DNA of 5,366 nucleotides, taken from positions 1-5,366 of the forward strand of contig CAZWRF010000039.1 of NCBI GenBank assembly GCA_964636095.1, read 5' to 3'. The DNA is from CAZWRF01 sp964636095 (GTDB lineage Bacteria > Patescibacteriota > Minisyncoccia > JAHISW01 > Tagabacteraceae). Made by a program: the position numbers and the translations under genes. Under the pieces are notes generated by a model. It did no database searches and was not told the DNA's origin. It saw only the letters and a list, made by a program, of their open reading frames with translations. Shown piece by piece: positions 1 through 5,366 of the stretch (position 1 is its first letter; each line of letters starts with the position of its first letter).

Positions 1-554
1 ATCTTTTATCCGACGAGCACATAGTAAAAAAGGTTCAATCCGGAGAAGCTGAATCTTTTAACATCCTTGTTGAGAGATACGAGTCTAAAATGATGCGATA
101 CGCAAGACGATTTCTTTTTGGCTATGAAGACGCGGAGGACCTGGTGCAAGAGGTTTTTATAAAAGCCTTTGTGAATATACAAAGTTTTGATACGTCAAAA
201 AGGTTTTCTCCCTGGCTTTACCGCATTGCCCACAACGAGTTTATAAACGCCATCAAAAAGAAAAGCCGGGAGCCGGTGTCTTTTTTCAGTGTAGACACTA
301 TTCTTCCGCGTTTGGCATCGGACGAGACTGCGGACAAGAAAGCTCAAAAAAGAGAAGCACGCGAGGAAGCGGAAAGATATTTGGAGAAGCTTAGTCCCAA
401 GTACCGCGAACCCGTTGTGCTTTATTATTTTGAGGAGTTAAGCTATCGGGAAATTGCGGATGTTCTGCGTATTCCCGTGTCAACGGTGGGAATTAGATTA
501 AAAAGAGGAAAAGAAATTATAAAAAAATATGAAGAGCATAATAGAAAAAATTAA
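1..554 (+). CDS. ECF-type sigma-70 family RNA polymerase sigma factor (5' partial)
   Basis: This protein directs RNA polymerase core enzyme to a specific set of promoters. The reading frame (codons from base 3) is open to the left edge, with no ATG, GTG or TTG before base 90, so the true start lies outside the window; 183 residues are visible. Visible residues 15-60 form sigma region 2, with a typical ECF opening (SFNILVERYESKMMRYARRF) and the core-binding stretch DAEDLVQEVFIKAF. The region 2.4 part follows as SPWLYRIAHNEFINAIKKK. A charged linker rich in Lys, Glu and Ala leads to region 4, starting at LSPKYREPVVLYYFEELSY, whose helix-turn-helix (REIADVLRIPVSTVGIRLKR) reads the -35 element. 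There is no sigma region 1.1 or 3, and the length suits an ECF factor with only a few residues missing. The ATG at 90 is not a credible start because it would delete most of region 2.1. The 3' end overlaps the next gene by 26 bases. The stimulus and target promoters cannot be read from the window; autoregulation of this operon is plausible. Confidence 0.95.
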   Translation, partial: LLSDEHIVKKVQSGEAESFNILVERYESKMMRYARRFLFGYEDAEDLVQEVFIKAFVNIQSFDTSKRFSPWLYRIAHNEFINAIKKKSREPVSFFSVDTILPRLASDETADKKAQKREAREEAERYLEKLSPKYREPVVLYYFEELSYREIADVLRIPVSTVGIRLKRGKEIIKKYEEHNRKN

Positions 555-1014
555 AAAAGGAGAAATAAAAATGAGGCCGAAATGGCACTTCATTCTTAAA
601 ACGCTTTTGGTGATCTTGGGCGCCGTTGTGGCTTGTTTGTTTGCTTTGTTTTTGGTGAGCTTTATTTTTTTCAGCGTAAGGGGAGCGCGGGGACCTCTTC
701 CGGCGCTTTTTGCCTTGCCGTGGATTTTGGTGTTTTTGTCTGTGATTTTGATTGTGGTTTTGGAACTTTTGGTAAGATATTTTTCTTTCGGTTATCGCCG
801 GCCTATTTTGTACACAGTTTTGGGCATTATCATTGTGGTAATGCTGGGCAGCATGCTTATATCAAGAACTCGGATGCACTATTTTTTTCTTGAAAGAGAG
901 GAAAGAGGCGAATTTCCCATTATGAGGCCTCTTTACCACGGTTTTGGCCGGCCCGAACTTCGCGATTTCGGCCGCCCGGAAATGCCGGAACCCTTCATGC
1001 GCGACATTAGATAA
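529..1014 (+). CDS. Three-helix membrane protein next to the ECF sigma gene (candidate sigma regulator)
   Basis: The function is unknown. The 161-residue protein has three hydrophobic helices at about residues 22-49, 60-82 and 92-112. A basic loop (RYFSFGYRRP) between helices 2 and 3 suggests a cytoplasmic N-terminus and an external C-terminal tail of about 49 residues. The tail is charged and carries a short tandem repeat, FGRPELRD/FGRPEMPE. The N-terminal segment KIKKGEIKMRPKWHFILK resembles, from memory, a conserved start of small CPR membrane proteins (I-x-P/R-x-W-x-F-x-L-K), often found beside ECF sigma genes; this could not be checked. That memory is why the ATG at 529, inside the sigma gene, is chosen. 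The alternative ATG at 571 gives 147 residues and has a well-placed AAGGAG (557-562), so it is a serious competitor. Position and overlap suggest translational coupling and a possible anti-sigma or sensor role. However, there is no recognisable zinc-finger anti-sigma motif, and only about 20 residues face the cytoplasm at the N-terminus. Confidence 0.8.
   Translation: MKSIIEKIKKGEIKMRPKWHFILKTLLVILGAVVACLFALFLVSFIFFSVRGARGPLPALFALPWILVFLSVILIVVLELLVRYFSFGYRRPILYTVLGIIIVVMLGSMLISRTRMHYFFLEREERGEFPIMRPLYHGFGRPELRDFGRPEMPEPFMRDIR
557..562 (+). promoter_or_regulatory. Shine-Dalgarno-like AAGGAG that could set the start at 571
   Basis: AAGGAG lies 8 bases before the ATG at 571, an ideal spacing. 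It falls three bases after the stop codon of the sigma gene. If the membrane protein really starts at 529, the same bases simply encode Lys-Gly-Glu, so this may be coincidence. It is the only strong Shine-Dalgarno match in front of any start in the window, which makes it either meaningful or a trap for start calling. Confidence 0.45.
943..990 (+). repeat. Tandem 8-codon repeat in the external tail of the membrane protein
   Basis: Two adjacent 24-base units encode FGRPELRD and FGRPEMPE (residues 139-146 and 147-154). The first five residues are identical, but the codons differ (TTT GGC CGG CCC GAA against TTC GGC CGC CCG GAA). The protein repeat is therefore not a very recent DNA duplication, or it has been kept at the protein level. 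It lies in the tail predicted to face outside. Confidence 0.6.
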
Positions 1015-1026
1015 ATAAAATTTCAT

Positions 1027-2865
1027 ATGAAAAAATATTTGTCAAAGTACTTATCAAGGGTGCTTAAATACGCGAAGGTCCATAGGTTTATTTCCACAAT
1101 AGTTCTCGTCATTGTTGTAGGCGGGGGGTATTTTGTTTTTCGCGGAATAGGAGGGAACGCGGCCCCCATTCAATATATAACAGCGGCCGCGCAAACAGGA
1201 ACAATTGTTTCTTCAGTAGCGGGGAGCGGACAAATTGATGTTTCCGACCAGGTTGACGTGAAGCCGAAAGTGTCAGGAACAATAGTTTCAATAAGCGCAG
1301 CCAAGGGACAACAGGTAAAGAAAGGCGCTTTGCTGGTAAGCTTGGATTCGCGTGACGCCCGGCGGGCTGTGAGCGACGCCGAAATAGCGCTTGAGAGCGC
1401 CAAGATACAGCTGGACAGTCTTCCGGGTTCCGACGCGCAGTCTCTGGCTTCAGCCCAAAACGCCCTGGCGCAAGCCCAGCGCAATTTGCAGAAAGCGCAG
1501 GACGACTACGACAACGCGGGAAAAGACACCCAAGAGAATCTTACAAACGCCTACAATGACGGATACAACAACGTTTCCACTACTTTCTTCAAGCTCTCCG
1601 GCTACATGCAGGACTTGAAAAATATTTTGGGGACAGAAAACAATTCCAATAAATACGTGAGCTCGTATCAGAATATTTTAGGTACTAACTCGGCTTTTAT
1701 TCAGAATTTTTTGGATAATTACGATAACGCGAACAACCTTTACAACACTACTTTTGCCTCTTTTTCCTCCGTTTCCCAAAACAGCGACGGAGACACTATA
1801 TACAAGACCATAAGTGACACGCTTGATGCCGCGAAAGCCATTTCCATCGCGCTGGATAGCGCTCGCCACATGTATGACGCCATAACGGTGGGAAGCTACC
1901 ACGACTATGCCATATCTTCCACCATTGATACCATGCAGCCTAAAATACAGAGCGACCTAACGGCGATTTATTCTACGATTACGTCTCTTCAGTCCTCCTT
2001 GGATACGATTGATAATACGATTAAAGACAACCCAGGTACCATAGAAGACGCGAAAATAGCCCTGAGTTCGGCGCAAGCCAGCCTGCAAGACAAACAAAAC
2101 GCGTTAACCGACATAGAAAACGGTACTGCTTCTTTGAATGTAAGAACCCAGCAAAACACCGTGGCCCAAAAAGAAGCGGCTCTTGAAACGGCCCAGGACG
2201 ACCTGTCCAACCATTATATAAGGGCTCCTTTTGACGGTACTATTGCCGCGATGGACGACACCGTCGGAGACTCCGTTTCGTCCGCCACAAACATAGCTAC
2301 CATAATAACCAACGTTCAAGTAGCAAAGCTTTCTTTGAACGAAGTGGACATCGCGAAAGTACAACTCGGTCAGCCGGCCACTCTTACCTTTGACGCGGTG
2401 GACGGACTGACATTGACGGGAAAAGTAACCGATATAGATACCATTGGAACAACGAACCAGGGGGTGGTTACCTACGGCGTTATCATAACTTTGGATACTA
2501 CGAACGACCAAGTTAAGCCGGGCATGACGGTAAATGCCTCAATCGTTGTAGGTACCACGCGAAACGCGCTTTATGTTCCAAATGCGGCCGTAAAAACTCA
2601 AGCCAACGGTACCTCATATGTTGAGGTTCTTGTAAACGGAATACCGTCGGAGAAAACCGTTCAAACAGGAGTCTCCAACGACCAAGTAACTCAAATTTTA
2701 AGCGGCATAAGCGAAGGTGATAAGGTTGTAACGGCCACTACGGGCGGAAGCTCGCAGGCTACTTCCGCTTCGTCCAATCCTACAAGGACAAGTATTCCGG
2801 GCGTGGGAGGAGGAAGCAGTTTCCGGGGAGGGGGCGGAGGAGGCGCCGTATTTTTTGCACGATAA
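1027..2865 (+). CDS. HlyD/MacA-family membrane-fusion adaptor with a long helical insert
   Basis: This is the adaptor subunit of a MacAB-type ABC machine, anchored in the membrane and acting outside it together with the ATPase and permease encoded next. A basic N-terminus (residues 1-20) and one hydrophobic segment (21-39) form an uncleaved anchor. Residues 76-108 are the first half of the lipoyl-like domain (VKPKVSGTIVSISAAKGQQV, then GALLVSLD). An Ala/Gln-rich coiled-coil arm runs from about 110 to 165 and returns at 336-397. The second lipoyl half begins IRAPFDGTIA (398-407) and ends near 430, followed by a beta-barrel (430-510, with VKPGMTVNASI) and a membrane-proximal domain (about 512-570, YVPNAAV and GISEGDKVV). 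A Ser/Thr- then Gly-rich tail (571-612) closes the protein. At 612 residues it is about 240 longer than E. coli MacA. Most of the excess is an Asn/Ser/Tyr-rich, probably helical insert (166-335) at the hairpin tip. No Shine-Dalgarno precedes the ATG; the gap from the previous gene is 12 bases. Similar to macA, but orthology is not proven. Confidence 0.93.
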   Translation: MKKYLSKYLSRVLKYAKVHRFISTIVLVIVVGGGYFVFRGIGGNAAPIQYITAAAQTGTIVSSVAGSGQIDVSDQVDVKPKVSGTIVSISAAKGQQVKKGALLVSLDSRDARRAVSDAEIALESAKIQLDSLPGSDAQSLASAQNALAQAQRNLQKAQDDYDNAGKDTQENLTNAYNDGYNNVSTTFFKLSGYMQDLKNILGTENNSNKYVSSYQNILGTNSAFIQNFLDNYDNANNLYNTTFASFSSVSQNSDGDTIYKTISDTLDAAKAISIALDSARHMYDAITVGSYHDYAISSTIDTMQPKIQSDLTAIYSTITSLQSSLDTIDNTIKDNPGTIEDAKIALSSAQASLQDKQNALTDIENGTASLNVRTQQNTVAQKEAALETAQDDLSNHYIRAPFDGTIAAMDDTVGDSVSSATNIATIITNVQVAKLSLNEVDIAKVQLGQPATLTFDAVDGLTLTGKVTDIDTIGTTNQGVVTYGVIITLDTTNDQVKPGMTVNASIVVGTTRNALYVPNAAVKTQANGTSYVEVLVNGIPSEKTVQTGVSNDQVTQILSGISEGDKVVTATTGGSSQATSASSNPTRTSIPGVGGGSSFRGGGGGGAVFFAR

Positions 2866-2881
2866 TCTTCATCAGAAACCT

Positions 2882-3592
2882 ATGATAGAAATAAAAAATG
2901 TCGCTAAAATATATAAAAGCGGGGATGTTGAAACAGAAGCTCTCAAGGGCGTTTCGTTTTCCGTGAGGGAAGGAGAGTTCCTGGCCATAATGGGGCCTTC
3001 CGGTTCGGGCAAGTCGACTCTTATGCATATTTTGGGAGCATTAGACACTCCCACAAGCGGAGATTACTTTCTTGATGGTAAAAAAGTAAGCACTCTTTCC
3101 GACGAAGAGTTGGCGGATATTCGAAAAGACAAAATAGGCTTTGTGTTTCAATCATACAATCTTTTGCCCCGCGCCACGGTTCTTAGAAACGTGGCCCTCC
3201 CCCTTATTTACTCGGGCATAAAAAAGGAAGAGAGAAACAAAAAAGCGGAAAAAGCTCTTGCGTCGGCCGGCCTCACCAAAGAATATTGGAACCATTTGTC
3301 CAATCAGCTCTCGGGAGGGCAGATGCAGAGGGTGGCCATAGCCAGGGCTCTTGTGGACAACCCGGCAATTATTTTGGCGGATGAACCAACCGGTAACCTG
3401 GATACAAAAACGGGCGAGTTGGTTCTTTCTTCTTTTCAGGACTTGAATGAAGAAGGGAGGACAGTTGTTCTTATCACGCACGAGCGATATGTTGCCGAGC
3501 ACGCGGAACGGATTATAAGTATCCGCGACGGTCTTGTAGAAGGTGACGAAAGAGTGGTCAAAAGAAGACGGGTTAACGGCCGCGATAAATAA
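2882..3592 (+). CDS. MacB/LolD-type ABC transporter ATP-binding protein
   Basis: This cytoplasmic ATPase subunit powers the MacAB-like machine; ATP binding and hydrolysis drive movement of the permease rather than classical transport through it. The 236 residues carry every expected motif: Walker A GPSGSGKST (38-46), Q-loop Gln90 in FVFQSYNLLP, signature LSGGQMQR (143-150), Walker B IILADEP with catalytic Glu168 (163-169), D-loop NLD (172-174) and H-loop His200 in ITHE. The sequence style (IEIKNVAKIYKSGDVETEALKGVSF, then GALDTPTSG) is that of the MacB/LolD/FtsE group. The ATG at 2882 is chosen because family members usually begin with M-I-E/K. A TTG at 2855 in the same frame would add nine residues unlike the family and overlap the adaptor gene. 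The gap to the adaptor gene is 16 bases and to the permease gene 4, so co-translation is likely. The NBD is a separate polypeptide, unlike the fused MacB of E. coli. The C-terminal tail is basic (VVKRRRVNGRDK). Confidence 0.96.
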   Translation: MIEIKNVAKIYKSGDVETEALKGVSFSVREGEFLAIMGPSGSGKSTLMHILGALDTPTSGDYFLDGKKVSTLSDEELADIRKDKIGFVFQSYNLLPRATVLRNVALPLIYSGIKKEERNKKAEKALASAGLTKEYWNHLSNQLSGGQMQRVAIARALVDNPAIILADEPTGNLDTKTGELVLSSFQDLNEEGRTVVLITHERYVAEHAERIISIRDGLVEGDERVVKRRRVNGRDK

Positions 3593-3596
3593 ACTT

Positions 3597-4817
3597 ATGA
3601 AAATATCGGATTTATTAGAAGAAGCCTTCGCGGCGCTTACCGCGAACAAAGCAAGATCCGGGCTTACTATCCTTGGAATTGTAATTGGCATTGGTTCTGT
3701 TATTGCCATGGTTTCCATAGGCCAGGGAGCAAGCGGACAGATTCAGGCCAGCATCCAAAGCTTGGGTTCAAATCTTTTAACTGTGTCTCCGGGATTTGCC
3801 GGCGGGTTTTCCGGGTTGAGAGGAGGTAGGGGAGGGGCGACCACCCTTACGGTTGAAGATGCCCTGGCTATTGCCGCACAGGTTCCCCAGGTGGCGGCGG
3901 TAGCTCCGGAGGTGCAGGGAAGATACCAGATAGTCCAAAAATCACAAAACACGAATACGCAGGTTATTGGAACGGTGGACACTTATCCCGAAATAAGAAA
4001 TATTGAAATGGAGTCGGGCGTGTTTCTTTCCGAAAGAGATTATTCTTCCGCCAACAAAGTGGCTGTTTTGGGACCCACCACCCGGGACGACCTATTCGGG
4101 GAGGGAGTGAACCCCGTGGGCCAAACAATAAAAATAAACAAAATTTCTTTCACGGTGATAGGAGTAACGCTTTCGAAAGGAGGCTCCGGTTTTTTAAATC
4201 AGGATGATGTTGTGTATATTCCGCTCACAACCGACCAGCGATTTCTTTCCGGCTCCGATTATATATCAAGCATAAGCGTGGAGGCCGTGGATGAAAATTC
4301 AATGGCTGCGGTTCAAGACGGCATCACGCAGCTTCTTTTGTCCCGCCACAAAATCGTCGACCCGCAAAATGCCGACTTCTCGGTAATTAACCAGGCCGAT
4401 ATAGTTGGCGCGGCTACATCAGTAACGGATACATTTACCGTTCTTTTGGCCGCTATTGCCGGAATTTCACTTCTCGTCGGAGGCATAGGCATTATGAACA
4501 TGATGCTGACCACGGTTACCGAAAGAACACGAGAAATAGGCCTGCGCAAAGCTATAGGCGCCAAGAAAAAAGACGTTACGCTCCAGTTTTTATCCGAGGC
4601 GGTTATTCTTACTTTTTTGGGAGGAGTGGTGGGAGTTTTGTTTGGAGCGGGTATAGCTTTTCTTATCACCCGGCTTACAGGTACGGTTACGGCCGTGTCT
4701 CCATCATCTGTTTTGCTTGCTTTCGGAGTTTCCGCCGCTATTGGAATTATTTTCGGATATTACCCGGCCAGAAAAGCCGCCCGGCTAAACCCGATTGAAG
4801 CTCTTAGATACGAATAA
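3597..4817 (+). CDS. MacB/FtsX-fold ABC permease
   Basis: This membrane subunit pairs with the ATPase encoded just upstream and should act as a mechanotransmitter: cytoplasmic ATP use moves its external domain, which engages the adaptor. The 406 residues have the MacB layout. A short cytoplasmic helix (1-20, LLEEAFAALTANKARSGLT) leads to TM1 (22-42). A large external MacB_PCD-type domain (about 45-275) follows, then TM2 (279-305), TM3 (329-358) and TM4 (369-389). The cytoplasmic coupling region TERTREIGLRKAIGAKKKDV (308-327) and the terminal YYPARKAARLNPIEALRYE are textbook for the family. Just after the first external helix is a Gly/Arg-rich loop (66-80). The start at 3597 matches the usual family beginning; an in-frame GTG at 3543 would add 18 atypical residues inside the ATPase gene. 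The gap to the ATPase gene is 4 bases, with no Shine-Dalgarno, so translation is probably coupled. The substrate cannot be deduced: drug, peptide, lipoprotein or glycolipid export all fit. Confidence 0.95.
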   Translation: MKISDLLEEAFAALTANKARSGLTILGIVIGIGSVIAMVSIGQGASGQIQASIQSLGSNLLTVSPGFAGGFSGLRGGRGGATTLTVEDALAIAAQVPQVAAVAPEVQGRYQIVQKSQNTNTQVIGTVDTYPEIRNIEMESGVFLSERDYSSANKVAVLGPTTRDDLFGEGVNPVGQTIKINKISFTVIGVTLSKGGSGFLNQDDVVYIPLTTDQRFLSGSDYISSISVEAVDENSMAAVQDGITQLLLSRHKIVDPQNADFSVINQADIVGAATSVTDTFTVLLAAIAGISLLVGGIGIMNMMLTTVTERTREIGLRKAIGAKKKDVTLQFLSEAVILTFLGGVVGVLFGAGIAFLITRLTGTVTAVSPSSVLLAFGVSAAIGIIFGYYPARKAARLNPIEALRYE

Positions 4818-4835
4818 TTTTAAATTTAAAATTAT
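4814..4835 (+). repeat. Perfect 22-base AT-only palindrome at the end of the permease gene
   Basis: These 22 bases are identical to their own reverse complement, with 11-base arms and no G or C. The palindrome includes the TAA stop of the permease gene and fills about half of the 38-base gap before the DUF5666 gene. A run of seven T (4843-4849) follows seven bases later. It might be an operator, a weak attenuating hairpin, or a chance product of AT-rich DNA. An all-AT stem is weak and is not joined directly to the T-run, so a terminator call is not justified. Confidence 0.5.
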
Positions 4836-4855
4836 AAGCTAATTTTTTTAAAAAC

Positions 4856-5320
4856 ATGAAGAAAAAATTTTTGATAAGTGCAATAGTGGCGGTGTTAGCC
4901 GTTGGCGGAGTATCTTTTTACGGAGGCATGAAGTATGGAGAAGGCAAAACTTCTCCCGGTAATTTTCAAAATATGTCTGCCGAGCAAAGACAGCAGATGT
5001 TCCAACAGGTAGCCGGAACGAACGGGGGACAGGCAAGGGCATTTAGGGGAGGAACGGACGGAACTGCCGGAGCGAATTTCGGCGGAGCGAGGCCTGTTTC
5101 GGGAGAGATTATATCACAGTCTGACGGAAACATTACTATAAAGCTTGCCGACGGTTCAACGAGAATAGTTTTTATCGGCGACAGTACAAAGATAACCAAA
5201 TCAACCGAGGGAGCTCCAGACGACCTTAAGGCGGGCGAAGAAGTTTTTGTAAGCGGCACCCAAAACCCCGACGGCAGCTACACGGCGAATACAATTCAGC
5301 TTTCTCCTGCGGGAAACTGA
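4856..5320 (+). CDS. Membrane-anchored DUF5666 domain protein
   Basis: This is a small exported protein of unknown function, 154 residues long. A Lys-rich start and hydrophobic segment (about 5-24) form a signal anchor, followed by YGGMKYGEGK (22-31). There is no Cys for lipidation. Residues 32-80 are a low-complexity, probably disordered linker: a Gln/Met-rich part (MSAEQRQQMFQQV) followed by a Gly/Arg-rich part (FRGG, NFGGARP). Residues 81-149 form a compact all-beta domain matching my memory of DUF5666 (SGEIISQSDGNITIKLADGS, then the strand with DSTKITK, the motif LKAGEEVFVSGTQNPDGSYTA and final strand TIQL). These features resemble small OB-like beta-barrels. It follows the permease gene after 38 bases without a Shine-Dalgarno and may be transcribed with it or from a separate signal in the AT-rich gap. 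Genes of this kind often sit beside MacAB-like operons in CPR genomes (from memory), suggesting an accessory or substrate role. The stop is TGA. Confidence 0.88.
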   Translation: MKKKFLISAIVAVLAVGGVSFYGGMKYGEGKTSPGNFQNMSAEQRQQMFQQVAGTNGGQARAFRGGTDGTAGANFGGARPVSGEIISQSDGNITIKLADGSTRIVFIGDSTKITKSTEGAPDDLKAGEEVFVSGTQNPDGSYTANTIQLSPAGN

Positions 5321-5337
5321 CCTCTTGTTATTGCCTG

Positions 5338-5366
5338 TTGACATTTTTTGTTCCATATAGTAGGAT
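5338..5366 (+). promoter_or_regulatory. Sigma-70-type promoter reading out of the right edge
   Basis: A perfect -35 box TTGACA (5338-5343) is followed by a 17-base spacer starting with six T, then a -10 box TAGGAT (5361-5366) that matches four of six consensus positions including the key first, second and last bases. The start point would be a few bases beyond the window. It begins 17 bases after the stop of the DUF5666 gene, so it marks the start of a new transcription unit on the same strand. An overlapping TATAGT (5356-5361) is closer to consensus but only 12 bases from the -35 box. Confidence 0.72.

Noticed and set aside
90..554. Complete sigma gene starting at the ATG at 90
   Set aside because: The frame is open to the left edge and the 29 residues before it read as a standard ECF N-terminus, so the gene is cut by the window instead of starting there.
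633..893. 86-codon + strand frame inside the membrane protein gene
   Set aside because: It is a Phe/Cys-rich shadow of the hydrophobic codons in the real frame; the real frame has coherent helices and a basic loop.
2104..2511. 135-codon open frame on the minus strand
   Set aside because: It is antisense to the lipoyl and barrel part of the adaptor, which is clearly coding; no domain is recognisable.
2855..2881. TTG at 2855 as start of the ATPase gene
   Set aside because: It adds nine residues unlike the family and overlaps the adaptor gene; the ATG at 2882 gives the usual M-I-E opening.
3543..3596. GTG at 3543 as start of the permease gene
   Set aside because: The extra 18 residues lie wholly within the ATPase gene or gap and do not resemble a MacB N-terminus; the ATG at 3597 does.
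3152..3718. 188-codon open frame on the minus strand
   Set aside because: It lies antisense to the well-supported ATPase and permease genes and its product has no recognisable domain or sensible composition.
4843..4849. T7 run as a Rho-independent terminator before the DUF5666 gene
   Set aside because: The only stem nearby is all AT and separated by seven bases, too weak for a confident call.
5301..5316. Hairpin at the end of the DUF5666 gene as a terminator
   Set aside because: The stem is only six pairs including one G-T, lies before the stop codon, and is not followed by a T-run.
5318..5320. TGA read as glycine (Gracilibacteria/SR1 code)
   Set aside because: No TGA occurs inside any of the six genes and the DUF5666 domain ends naturally at this TGA, so the standard bacterial code fits.

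Overview
The window looks like part of a genome from the Candidate Phyla Radiation (Patescibacteria, probably a Parcubacteria-like lineage). This is inferred from gene content and protein style, not from a marker gene. The pointers are a MacA-like adaptor with a very long insert, split MacA/NBD/MacB genes, a small membrane-anchored DUF5666 protein, a three-helix membrane protein of a type I associate with ECF sigma genes in these bacteria, and several start codons without a Shine-Dalgarno sequence. TGA closes the last gene and never occurs inside the reading frames, so the standard bacterial code fits and the Gracilibacteria/SR1 code does not.

Layout: all six genes lie on the + strand and are almost contiguous. 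At 1-554 is the 3' part of an ECF-type RNA polymerase sigma factor, whose start lies left of the window. At 529-1014 is a small protein with three membrane helices that overlaps the end of the sigma gene. At 1027-2865 is a membrane-anchored HlyD/MacA-family adaptor of 612 residues. At 2882-3592 is a MacB/LolD-type ABC ATPase, and at 3597-4817 its FtsX/MacB-fold permease. After a 38-base AT-rich gap that holds most of a perfect 22-base palindrome comes a DUF5666 protein at 4856-5320. The last 46 bases hold no gene but end in a good sigma-70-type promoter (TTGACA, 17-base spacer, TAGGAT) that fires out of the window. There are no RNA genes, CRISPR arrays or mobile elements, and no gap over 300 bases lacks a gene.

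Working model (inference): the genes form one operon in which an ECF sigma factor, perhaps held by the neighbouring membrane protein, controls a tripartite-like MacA/NBD/MacB machine acting across or at the cell envelope. The exported DUF5666 protein would be an accessory component, sensor or substrate. No TolC-like outer-membrane channel is present here, which fits a cell without a conventional outer membrane and leaves open what the elongated adaptor docks to. The points most worth following are the roughly 170-residue insert in the adaptor, the candidate sigma-membrane protein pair, and the glycine/arginine-rich tracts in three of the extracytoplasmic proteins.
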